Source of the DNA: Chloroflexota bacterium
GTDB taxonomy: Bacteria > Chloroflexota > Dehalococcoidia > Bin125
Reading direction: 5' to 3'
DNA length: 57,379 bases
Assembly: GCA_009838735.1 (NCBI GenBank)
Contig: VXQZ01000043.1
Span: forward strand, 1-57,379
A program made the translations under genes and the position numbers. The notes beneath the pieces are model-generated. The model was not told where the DNA came from. It saw only the letters and a program-made list of their open reading frames with translations, and did not search any database. Of the stretch, positions 18,359 to 26,156 are shown piece by piece (within the stretch, counting starts at the first letter, position 1; every line of letters starts with the position of its first letter).

Positions 18359-19489
18359 TCAGGCTGCGGGAGTAGAGCGCTCGCGAGGCGAATGCGTCCG
18401 GTCCGTGTCGGTTGCCGTCGACTCGACGGGCAAGAACTGCTGATACCAGTGCCGCATCTGGTGTACGGGACCGTCGTCTCGACAGAGGATCGGTCGCGGC
18501 AGATACACCTTGTCCTGCCAGATCGCGGCATCCTGAGGCAGCTGCGACGCCCAGTTGCCGATCACGTACCAGACCAGCCAACGGGGAAGGTTGCGATCGG
18601 CGAACCAGCGGAGGTCGATCTGTTGCTCCAGCGGGCTGATTGGCAGAAAGGTCTGGTACATCACAATCTCGCCGCGGCCAGGCAAGGTAATGCGGAAGAG
18701 GAGCAAGCTGCCGGGCCCGTAGTACGAGACCCGCGCTCTTGCGTGCGTCCAGTCGTACTCGCGTCCGAAGATGCGTAGAGCCACTTCGTCATCGAAGTGC
18801 ATCATCCACGGAGCATCCTCGTCCAGTGTCCATTTCGCTGTGTGGACAATGTCGACCTTCGGGATCGGAATCTGTGTCCAGGGCAGCCGGAATTGGCCGT
18901 GCAGCGGTTGAAAGTGTGCTGTGTCAACGGCGTTTTCGGCGATCTCGATGATGTGCATTCCGACTCTGCCGAAATTGCGGTGACCGCGGAACACGAAGCT
19001 GCCGTCGTCCATTTCAGGGATGCGCGGAACTGGATAGGGCGGAGGCTCCTGGGCGTCGCCTGCAGAAGCGCCATCGGCACGGTGATACAGGAACAATTGC
19101 CCGTGCACTTCCTCCAATGGATACCTCCGCGCTGGGGATCCCGCTGGAGGATGTTCGCTGTAGGGAATGTGCTCGACGCTGCCGTCTCCTGCGAACTGCC
19201 ACTGGTGAAATGGACACTCGATGCAATCGGCGCGAATCCGTCCGCGAGCCAGATTGGCGCCCATATGCGGGCAGAACGCGTCCATCAGGTGTATCTCACC
19301 GCGCTCCCGCTCTCGCCAGAGGACGAACTGTTTGCCCAGGCATTCGAGGTAGCGAATCTCGCCGCGGCGCAGCGAGTCGGTCGAGGCCAGCCGATACCAG
19401 CCCGTCGGGTAGGGATATGGGTAGTCCTCAGCTCGGCGCGCCATGAGAAGCGAGGATGATTCCTCGCGTCTGGACCTGAAGCTGATCAT
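18359..19489 (-). CDS. Rieske [2Fe-2S] oxygenase, sterol 7-desaturase/KshA-like
   Basis: This is a 376-residue Rieske non-haem iron oxygenase subunit. The Rieske cluster ligands are Cys73/His75 in CPHMGANL and Cys92/His95 in CPFHQWQF, followed by GDG...IPY. The mononuclear iron site is ENAVDTAHFQPLH, giving Asn186, Asp189, His192 and His197. The GANL...CI.CPFH.W.F...IPY pattern is the one I associate with Neverland/DAF-36 cholesterol 7-desaturases and KshA. It overlaps the SMT gene by 4 bases (ATGA), so the two are co-translated, and this supports a sterol substrate. Electrons would come from a reductase not found nearby. The sterol role is inferred. Confidence 0.85.
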   Translation of the reverse strand: MISFRSRREESSSLLMARRAEDYPYPYPTGWYRLASTDSLRRGEIRYLECLGKQFVLWRERERGEIHLMDAFCPHMGANLARGRIRADCIECPFHQWQFAGDGSVEHIPYSEHPPAGSPARRYPLEEVHGQLFLYHRADGASAGDAQEPPPYPVPRIPEMDDGSFVFRGHRNFGRVGMHIIEIAENAVDTAHFQPLHGQFRLPWTQIPIPKVDIVHTAKWTLDEDAPWMMHFDDEVALRIFGREYDWTHARARVSYYGPGSLLLFRITLPGRGEIVMYQTFLPISPLEQQIDLRWFADRNLPRWLVWYVIGNWASQLPQDAAIWQDKVYLPRPILCRDDGPVHQMRHWYQQFLPVESTATDTDRTHSPRERSTPAA

Positions 19490-20517
19490 GATCCATCGCC
19501 AGCTCCGGCCGGCTTGCGGGCGTGCACCAGGAAGCTCGGGGTGAAGATCTCCAGTTCGCCTCCCTCGACCAGTGCATCGGCCGCGACGTTGAGGAACGAG
19601 GCGGTTTCACTGGTTCCCGCCGGAGCGATCCGCACCAGCTCCAGGAGCCTGGTCACGGTCGCCGTGAATCCACGGCCGATCGGCGTCCGGGCCCACGAGG
19701 TGAACGAGAAATCGCGTCCCTGCAGCGCCATGTACCAGGGAGTCTGTGGGTTGCCGTGCTCGGCCTGTTGATCGATGGCCTGGATGATTTCGAAGCCGGC
19801 TTCCTCGACCGTTTCCACCTGCCGTTCCGTAGTGAGCAGGTCCGGCACCGCGTTGTTCGTCTCGATGTCCTTGCGAATCTCCTGGTGACGGGAATTCGTG
19901 GGATCGAACTTGTCGGTGAAGCACCAATCGACGATCGCGATCTCGCCGCCCGGCTTCACGAGGCGATACAGCTCCTGGAAGAGCAGCAGGTTGTTCGGCG
20001 CGTGACAGACGGCCTCGAACGAGTAGATGGCGTCGAACGTCCCATCCTCAAGAGGCACATCCATGAAGTTGGCGTAGAGGAAGCGGCAGGTTTCGCTCAG
20101 TCCTGCCTTCGCCACCAGCCGCTCGCCTCGCGAAATCTGTTCGGGACTGAAGTTGATCCCGGTGATGTTGGCCCCGCTCGCCCTCCCGATCGTAATCATC
20201 GGACCGCCAACCCCGCATCCGAGGTCCGCAACCTCCATCGCCGGCTTGAGTTGAAGGATCTCTCCGATCTCCTCGTCGTGCCGCCGTTGGGACTCGACCA
20301 GGCTCTCGCCGGGTCGCCGTGGCGAAAAGTGGAAGGTCGTGCCCCAACCGAACACGTAAAAGCGGGTGACGGCGTCGTAGAACCGACTGACCAGCTTCGG
20401 TTGCTCTTCGATCCGCGCGGCGTCCTCCTGCGACTCGCTCAGTTGCTGAATCTGGTGGTAGTCGCGCAGGGCCTCGCGAGGATTGCCGCTGCGTTGTTCG
20501 TCTACATCGGTCGGCAC
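19486..20517 (-). CDS. Sterol C-24 methyltransferase (SMT/Erg6) homologue
   Basis: This enzyme family transfers methyl from SAM to C-24 of sterol side chains. All landmark regions are present: the sterol-binding aromatic motif YVFGWGTTFHF (54-64), the SAM loop LGCGVGGP (about 98-105), FEAVCHAP (167-174), DWCFTDKFD (197-205), and the C-terminal sterol-methyltransferase domain with TPWY, GR.FT, an APAGT segment and GGELEIFTP...ARKP. The homology to yeast Erg6 runs end to end. I chose GTG at 20517, behind AGGTGA, because upstream codons overlap the preceding gene. It lies 46 bases after the DUF1330 gene and overlaps the Rieske gene. Generic small-molecule methyltransferase function is the alternative, but I consider it unlikely. 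Confidence 0.9.
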   Translation of the reverse strand: MPTDVDEQRSGNPREALRDYHQIQQLSESQEDAARIEEQPKLVSRFYDAVTRFYVFGWGTTFHFSPRRPGESLVESQRRHDEEIGEILQLKPAMEVADLGCGVGGPMITIGRASGANITGINFSPEQISRGERLVAKAGLSETCRFLYANFMDVPLEDGTFDAIYSFEAVCHAPNNLLLFQELYRLVKPGGEIAIVDWCFTDKFDPTNSRHQEIRKDIETNNAVPDLLTTERQVETVEEAGFEIIQAIDQQAEHGNPQTPWYMALQGRDFSFTSWARTPIGRGFTATVTRLLELVRIAPAGTSETASFLNVAADALVEGGELEIFTPSFLVHARKPAGAGDGS

Positions 20518-20563
20518 GGCGTCACCTGGCCTCTCAGAAGGCGCCCGCAATCTGCGAACTGTG

Positions 20564-20857
20564 TCAGCCCTGGTATCCCGCTGCCACGACGACGCTGGAT
20601 CGCACTGCTCGCAGGCGAAGCTCGTCGAGGCCGGTGTACCTGGCCGAACGGACAAACGCCCCGGCGCCGTCGTCGCTGTCAAAGGACATGATTACCAGCC
20701 GCTGCGGCGTCCAGTCTCCTTCGATCACATCGAGGTCGCTGCCGCGCACGAGGAACGTGCCGCCGTGAGCGGTGACGGCCTCGTAGATTTTCTCCGCGAA
20801 CTCAGCGAACGCGTCGTCGTCGATCACCTCAGTGTCAATGACCAGGAAACTACTCAT
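20564..20857 (-). CDS. DUF1330 family protein
   Basis: This 97-residue protein is a small ferredoxin-like dimeric barrel of the DUF1330 group: strand VIDTEVIDDDAFAEFAE, helix to AHGGTFLVRG, EGDWTPQRLVIMSFDS and the helical end. Function of the group is unknown. It is first in the operon that continues into the sterol methyltransferase 46 bases downstream. A GAGAGGA ribosome-binding site lies about 9 bases upstream. Confidence 0.75.
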   Translation of the reverse strand: MSSFLVIDTEVIDDDAFAEFAEKIYEAVTAHGGTFLVRGSDLDVIEGDWTPQRLVIMSFDSDDGAGAFVRSARYTGLDELRLRAVRSSVVVAAGYQG

Positions 20858-20915
20858 CTCGGCGAATCCTCTCTATTGCGACCGCGGTACTGCGCGGCAA
20901 TGGGCACATGAGTCG

Positions 20916-20932
20916 TGAACGGGTCGCGTTCA
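20916..20932. promoter_or_regulatory. Dyad TGAACG-N5-CGTTCA before the DUF1330-SMT operon
   Basis: A perfect 6-bp inverted repeat with a 5-base centre overlaps the stop of the NCS2 permease and lies 59 bp upstream of the DUF1330 start. It could be an operator or a small attenuator; no protein partner is known. Confidence 0.3.
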
Positions 20933-22669
20933 TGATCGCGAACCCTCGACTTCGACCGTCACGATATCAACACCGTAGTACTTCCGATGCCGCACGGACG
21001 ACGCGTAGAAGCGCAACAACCGGAACGAGATGTCGCCCACGTCGGGTTCCTCGGCCTGTTCGCTCAGGTATGCGATACGGTCCTCCAGGTTTTCCTCCGA
21101 GAACAGCGCCAGGAACTCCAGCTCGACCGTCCCGCCGGCCGGACGCGCGATCAGCGCGAGGCGAGGCGGCTGGTCCGATTCGTAGTCGTCGCGCAGGTTC
21201 AACATGGCCGATAACGTCTCCTCGCCCGCCGCATGGAGACGGTCGATTGACTCCCGGTTCCATCGAAGATCGGCGCCGAGCTGGCGCAGGAACGCCTCAA
21301 TCTCGGGTAAGGCCGAGACATCCAGTTCCGACTCCATCCGCCGAGGCCGCGGTCGCGAACCGGCCAGCTCGAGCACCACGGTCAACAGCACCGCAGCCGA
21401 CACGCCGAAGACCACCCCATTACCCAGCGTGGCGCCCCAGGTACCGCCGATTACCTCCGCCAGGATGTTCTGGCTCTGCAGGCCGACCGCGATCGAGAGC
21501 GACGTCCCGACAATCGCTGCGCGCTGTCGGTTAAGTCCGTCTCGCAAGACGGTACGCATGCCTTCCACGAACAGCAGCCCCATGATCACCAACAGCAACG
21601 CGCCGCTGACTGGTCGCGGAATCGTCAGCAGCATGGCCACGATCTTGGGCAATAGCGCGGCCACGATCAGCATCACGCCAATGGTGATCCCGACCCGCCG
21701 AGCCGCAACTCCGGTGAACTGGAACAGAGAGATGGTCGAGGGCAGGTAGGCAATAGTCGGCGGCGTGCCGGCTATCCCTGAGAGGAAGATCGCGATGCCG
21801 CCAACGTTCAGCGTCCGTTGCACGCCGCGGAAGTCGATGCTGCGCGGCTCGCGCCGCGAGGCCTGCTGAATCGCCGCTCCCTCACTGCTGGAGCGCACCG
21901 CGACCACGGCGCTCACGACCAGGAAGACCAGCAGCAGCGCCCAGAAGTCCTCCTCCAGCACCGAACCGAATCCTGGCCAGCCAGCAACCTCCGGCAGATC
22001 GAACCAGGGCGCGTCGAGTGCTCGCTGGATGTCGTACACCCCGAGCGGGACCGCGATCGCGCAGCCGCCGATCAGGGCGATCGGCAAAGCCCAGAGGCGC
22101 CACAGGCCACTGCCGAGCAGCATCAGCAATGCCGTGATGGCCAGGGTCGCCAGCCCCACAACAGCACCGGCCCCGTCGCTGGCGCCGACGGGCACGTCGT
22201 TGAGCCGTCCGAGCGCGATCGGCATGGCCGACAACGCGATCATCATGAACGCAACGCCCGAGACGACCGGAGTGATCAATCGTCGTAGCTGGGCCAGGCG
22301 GGCAGCCACGACAAACTGAATCAGAGAGGACGCGATCACCAGGCTCGACATCAGCGCCAGCCCGCCCTGCTCCACGGCCAGCACGCAAGCCGCCAGAAAC
22401 GGAACGCCCGATCCCATCAGCAGGACGTGTCCCGGTCCCAGGCGACCGATCTTCGATGCGTGCAGAGCTGTGGAGACGCCGGCCACGATTAGTGCGCCGA
22501 CAATGGCCCAGGTCATGTAGCTGCCGTCGTCGTTGAACGCCGCCGAGAAGATCACCACGAAGGTGACCGTGTTCGACACGATCAGAACCATGCCCTGAAA
22601 CGCGACATTGAGGGTCAAGAGAGGCGGAACGCGCTCATCGGGCTCGTAACGAATGTGTTCGTTGGCCAC
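20930..22669 (-). CDS. NCS2 (xanthine/uracil permease family) transporter with C-terminal fused domain
   Basis: Residues about 15-440 form a multi-helix nucleobase-cation symporter-2 (NAT) protein, with the family-type segment GTPPTIAYLPSTISLFQFTG and a later QSQNILAEVIGG stretch. Substrates of relatives are xanthine, uric acid, uracil or ascorbate. The last 130 residues are extra: the stretch RESIDRLHAAGEETLSAML and a following charged region ending in HRKYYGVDIVTVEVEG resemble a degenerate RsbW-like ATPase or regulatory domain and face the cytoplasm. Ordinary family members end near 450 residues. It reads into the DUF1330-SMT-Rieske genes with a 72-base gap. Confidence 0.8.
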   Translation of the reverse strand: MANEHIRYEPDERVPPLLTLNVAFQGMVLIVSNTVTFVVIFSAAFNDDGSYMTWAIVGALIVAGVSTALHASKIGRLGPGHVLLMGSGVPFLAACVLAVEQGGLALMSSLVIASSLIQFVVAARLAQLRRLITPVVSGVAFMMIALSAMPIALGRLNDVPVGASDGAGAVVGLATLAITALLMLLGSGLWRLWALPIALIGGCAIAVPLGVYDIQRALDAPWFDLPEVAGWPGFGSVLEEDFWALLLVFLVVSAVVAVRSSSEGAAIQQASRREPRSIDFRGVQRTLNVGGIAIFLSGIAGTPPTIAYLPSTISLFQFTGVAARRVGITIGVMLIVAALLPKIVAMLLTIPRPVSGALLLVIMGLLFVEGMRTVLRDGLNRQRAAIVGTSLSIAVGLQSQNILAEVIGGTWGATLGNGVVFGVSAAVLLTVVLELAGSRPRPRRMESELDVSALPEIEAFLRQLGADLRWNRESIDRLHAAGEETLSAMLNLRDDYESDQPPRLALIARPAGGTVELEFLALFSEENLEDRIAYLSEQAEEPDVGDISFRLLRFYASSVRHRKYYGVDIVTVEVEGSRS

Positions 22670-22863
22670 TGTCGTCGCCTGTCCCGTACATCTCCGGCCG
22701 CGGCAATCAATCCGAGCGTTCGCGTCCGCCGGGAACGGACGCGGTTTGCTTCTCGGAACCGAACCGCCGCCTCAGGCTACGGCCTTGGACCGGCAGTCAC
22801 GGCGTCGCGGAGCCGGTTCGTTAGCCTCTGACCGATCCAGGGTCCGTTCCCAGGGAGGCGAAC

Positions 22864-24471
22864 ATGGAGCTGCTCTTCACCGGTGGACGCGTGCTGACGA
22901 TGGACGGACTCGATCGGATTGTGTCCGGAGTCGCCGTGCGCGACGGCAAGATCATCGCGGTCGGCGACAGCGGCGAGGTACGGCGATCAGTCGGCCCCGA
23001 CGCCACACATGTCGACCTGCGCGGCCGCGCCCTGATTCCCGGCTTCTGCGATCCCCACAACCACTTCTCGATGACGACCTTCGAGCCGGTATCGGTTGAC
23101 TGCCGGATCCCGCCCCTCGCCGGCAAGCCAGCCGTCCTCGACGCCATCGCCGTCGCGGCTGAGGCCGCGCCCGCCGGCCAGTGGGTCTGGGGACTTGGAT
23201 ACACCGCCCGACACGCCAACGGCGGCTGGCTTACCCGCTCCGAGCTCGACGACGTCGCGCCCGACAATCCGGTCTGCGTGATGGACTATTCCTACCATGC
23301 CAGCTACGCCAACTCGGCAGCGATGTCGATCGCCGGGATCAACTTCGAGACGCCCGATCCCCGCGGCGGTCAGATCCTGCGTGACGAGAGCGGCGAAGCG
23401 ACCGGAATGCTCTACGAACGCGCCTCGGACCTCGTCCATCACGCCTCGATGCGGTCGCACATCGACACGCTCGGCCCCGAAGTCGTGGCCGACCTGGTCG
23501 AACAGAATGCGCTGCGCCACCTGTCGCACGGCGTCACCAGCGTCGGCGACGCCGTCGTCATGCCTGAGAGCGCCGAGATGTACCGCCTCGCCGACGAACG
23601 CGGCAAGCTGCCAATCGTCATCCACCAGATGCGCGGCGGAAACGGCTTCTTCGCCGCGCCCGAGGCGGCGGCCAATGGCGCCTTCCTCCAGGACGACGTC
23701 TCCGACCGCCTGCGAGGCGGGATCGTCAAGCTGTTCATGGACCCGGTCTATCCCTCCAACGCGCTGCGCAAGTGCCACGCCGACGGCACCTTCGAGGATG
23801 TCGGCGAGCCCTACTACAACCAGGACGAGGTCGATCAGCTCGTGTTCAACGCGGCCTCGCACGGTCTGCAGACGGCGATTCACTGCCTCGGAAACCGCGC
23901 CATCGAGCAAGCGCTCAACACCTACGAGCGGGTCCAACGAGAAATCCCGCGCAGCGATGCCCGCTACCGGATCGAGCACTTCTTCTTCGCCGATCCCGGC
24001 CAGATGGAGCGCGCAGCCTCGCTGGGCGTGATCATCTCCCACCAACCCGCCTTCCTCTACTCGGTCGGCCAGGGCTTCGTCGACTTCATCGCCGACGCCG
24101 GCCTGACGATCCCGCCGCTGCCCTACCGCTCATTCCTCGACGCCGGCGTCACGGTCGCCTCCGGCTCCGACTTCCCCTGCGCCCCGGTCGAGCCATTGAT
24201 CGGCCTCTACGGCCTCACCGCGCGGCGCTCGCGTGAGGGCGATGTGATTGCACCGGAAGAGACACTCTCGCCGCTCGAGGCGCTGAAGACCCAGACGATC
24301 AACTCCGCCGTCGCCATGTTCCGCGACCACGAAGTCGGCTCAGTCGAAGTCGGCAAGCGAGCCGACCTGGTCGTCCTCAGCCACGATCCAACGCTGGTCG
24401 ATCCGGAGTCCATCCGTGAGATCTCGGTGCAACGGACGTATGTGGATGGGGAATTGCTGTACTCGGTCTAG
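22864..24471 (+). CDS. YtcJ-type amidohydrolase (2)
   Basis: This 535-residue protein is a close paralogue of the one at 16734, identical at most positions including the PHNH metal motif, HQMRGG, IHCLGNRAIEQ, RIEH and SGSDFPCAP. A GGGAGG ribosome-binding site precedes the ATG. Differences cluster in the stretch after WGLGY, which lies near the entrance of the active site, so the two may differ in substrate. It is convergent with a VOC gene, sharing an interlocked CTAG stop. Confidence 0.9.
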   Translation: MELLFTGGRVLTMDGLDRIVSGVAVRDGKIIAVGDSGEVRRSVGPDATHVDLRGRALIPGFCDPHNHFSMTTFEPVSVDCRIPPLAGKPAVLDAIAVAAEAAPAGQWVWGLGYTARHANGGWLTRSELDDVAPDNPVCVMDYSYHASYANSAAMSIAGINFETPDPRGGQILRDESGEATGMLYERASDLVHHASMRSHIDTLGPEVVADLVEQNALRHLSHGVTSVGDAVVMPESAEMYRLADERGKLPIVIHQMRGGNGFFAAPEAAANGAFLQDDVSDRLRGGIVKLFMDPVYPSNALRKCHADGTFEDVGEPYYNQDEVDQLVFNAASHGLQTAIHCLGNRAIEQALNTYERVQREIPRSDARYRIEHFFFADPGQMERAASLGVIISHQPAFLYSVGQGFVDFIADAGLTIPPLPYRSFLDAGVTVASGSDFPCAPVEPLIGLYGLTARRSREGDVIAPEETLSPLEALKTQTINSAVAMFRDHEVGSVEVGKRADLVVLSHDPTLVDPESIREISVQRTYVDGELLYSV

Positions 24472-24938
24472 CGCGCACCTTCAGAGCTTGCCGCCCCACG
24501 CAGCGGCTCGATCTCAATCTTGCCCATCTGAAGCAGCGCGTCCATCACCGCCTGAGGCGCAGCTGCTATCAGCTCCGCCAGCGCAGCCGGGACGATCTGC
24601 CATGAGAGCCCGTACGGATCCTTCAGCCAGCCGCATTGCTGCTCCTCGCCGCCCTCCGAGAGGCCGTACCAGTAATGGTCAATCTCCTCCTGAGTCTGAC
24701 ACGAGACGACGAACGAGACCGCCTCCGAGAACTTGAACATCGGCCCGCCGTCGAAAGCGGTCATGCGTTGCCTATCCAGCTCAAACTCGACAATCGCGCC
24801 GTCCTCGCCGGGACCGGAGGGAATCCGCTCCACGCTGATGACTCGGGAGTTGGGGAACAGCGAGACGTAGAGGTCGACCGCTGCCTGGGCATCGTGGTCG
24901 TACCAGAGGTAGGGAGTGATCTTCTGCAACGGGGTCAT
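24468..24938 (-). CDS. VOC family protein (PhnB-like)
   Basis: This 156-residue protein belongs to the PhnB/3-demethylubiquinone-like branch of the vicinal oxygen chelate superfamily: it begins ITPYLWYDHDAQAAVDLY, has FELDRQRMTAFDGGPMFKF and the segment CGWLKDPYGLSWQIVP. These proteins are usually dimeric and many lack a known reaction. I placed the start at the ATG 24938; the longer upstream frame looks noncoding. It is divergent from the TIMP-like gene. Confidence 0.85.
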   Translation of the reverse strand: MTPLQKITPYLWYDHDAQAAVDLYVSLFPNSRVISVERIPSGPGEDGAIVEFELDRQRMTAFDGGPMFKFSEAVSFVVSCQTQEEIDHYWYGLSEGGEEQQCGWLKDPYGLSWQIVPAALAELIAAAPQAVMDALLQMGKIEIEPLRGAASSEGAR

Positions 24939-25096
24939 GCCTGAGATTCCCTCGACGTTTGGTCCGGACCGATTCCGCGATTGTCGATGATGGTAAATCG
25001 GAAGGAATCGGAGAAGAACGGGAACCGGACCCTTCGCCTCGGCATACAGTGAGTTGGTTGGCGCGGGAGGGTCTGGCGGTCGCGGAGCATTCGCTC

Positions 25097-25690
25097 GTGG
25101 GTTTGCGCATCCTGTTGGTCGTGTCGATTGTTGGTCTCTGGTTCGTCGTGACGCCGGCGAGCACCTACGCGTGCTCGTGCGCGCCTCCCGGCACACCCGA
25201 AGAGGCGATGGCCGAGTCGGAATTGGTCTTCCTCGGCACAGTCACGTCGATCGGACCATCCGATGAGGTCGGCTTGCTCGAAGTCGACTTCGAGGTCGCG
25301 ACGGTCTGGAAGGGTCCGCAGGCGGAGACAATCTCGTTGACCACGCAGCAGGACACCGCGGCCTGCGGCTATCCGTTCGAGGAGCGCGTCGAGTACGTCG
25401 TCTACTCCTGGAACGGTGTGGATGTGGCGCGCTGCAGTCGCACCGCTCCCGTCGAGCACGCGGGCGAGGACCTGGCGGCATTCGCAGCCGGAGGACCATC
25501 CGATGGTGAGATCGGCTTGCCCAACACCGGCAACGGCGGCCTTGTCGAGGCTGAATCCCCGCAGGACCGCACGGCTGCGATCGCGGTGGTCGTCTTGGTT
25601 GGCTTGTTGCTGCTCGGCGTGGCCGGAGCACGGCTGTACGTTCGTCGACATGGCGGCAAGCAGAACGCCACTAGGGTTAATCGCACCTGA
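25097..25690 (+). CDS. Exported TIMP/netrin-like domain protein with LPNTG and C-terminal membrane anchor
   Basis: The protein starts with a hydrophobic signal peptide ending at ...TYA, and the mature protein begins CSC, the N-terminal cysteine pattern of tissue-inhibitor-of-metalloproteinase (TIMP/NTR) folds. Further Cys residues follow in AACGYPFE and ARCSRT. Near the end it has LPNTG, then about 15 residues on a single hydrophobic helix and a basic tail (RLYVRRHGGK), the layout of sortase substrates. No sortase is seen in the window. I chose GTG 25097 with GGAG 9 bases upstream; earlier GTG codons at 24959 and 25049 are possible. Confidence 0.68.
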   Translation: MGLRILLVVSIVGLWFVVTPASTYACSCAPPGTPEEAMAESELVFLGTVTSIGPSDEVGLLEVDFEVATVWKGPQAETISLTTQQDTAACGYPFEERVEYVVYSWNGVDVARCSRTAPVEHAGEDLAAFAAGGPSDGEIGLPNTGNGGLVEAESPQDRTAAIAVVVLVGLLLLGVAGARLYVRRHGGKQNATRVNRT

Positions 25691-25711
25691 GTTGATTCAC
25701 CTGGAGTTCAC

Positions 25712-26143
25712 GTGCCGGCGCCTGACAGCATGTCCGCAAACAACGCACAATCGACCGAGCGACTGGCCACGCTGGTCGCGCGACTCAGCGCGGATGACCT
25801 GAGCCGGTCCCTGGGCGGGTCCTGGACGGTCGGCTTTGCCCTCGCCCATCTGGCCTTCTGGGACGCGCGACAGGTCGCCGCCCTGCAGCGTATGGCCCGA
25901 GGAGAAGCGTTTCCCGCAGAGGATCTGGCGACGAATGCCGCACTGGAAGTGATCGCCACTGCGTTCAATCCAGACATGATCGGACAGGCGGCGGTCAGCG
26001 CGGCGCGGCAGCTCGACGCTGTAATCGAGACGCTGACTGCCGAGCAAGTCGACGTACTCACCGGTGCCGGCAAGTCCTACGCCATCGACCGTGCGCCCCA
26101 CCGCGAGGAGCACATCCAGCAGATCGAGGAAGCCCTCAGCTGA
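25712..26143 (+). CDS. DinB-like four-helix protein
   Basis: This 143-residue protein matches the DinB/maleylpyruvate isomerase-like metal-binding four-helix bundle. His residues in ALAHLAFWDAR and in APHREEHIQQIE sit where the family binds a divalent metal. Some family members are thiol-dependent transferases. The start could be the later ATG at MSANN. It is convergent with the DUF7002-like gene. Confidence 0.7.
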   Translation: MPAPDSMSANNAQSTERLATLVARLSADDLSRSLGGSWTVGFALAHLAFWDARQVAALQRMARGEAFPAEDLATNAALEVIATAFNPDMIGQAAVSAARQLDAVIETLTAEQVDVLTGAGKSYAIDRAPHREEHIQQIEEALS

Positions 26144-26156
26144 AGGGTCCCGGCGC

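Noticed and set aside
19486-20517. Generic small-molecule methyltransferase instead of a sterol methyltransferase
   Set aside because: The aromatic sterol-binding motif, the CHAP and TDKFD regions and the C-terminal SMT domain are all present, which tocopherol, rebeccamycin and ubiquinone methyltransferases lack in combination.
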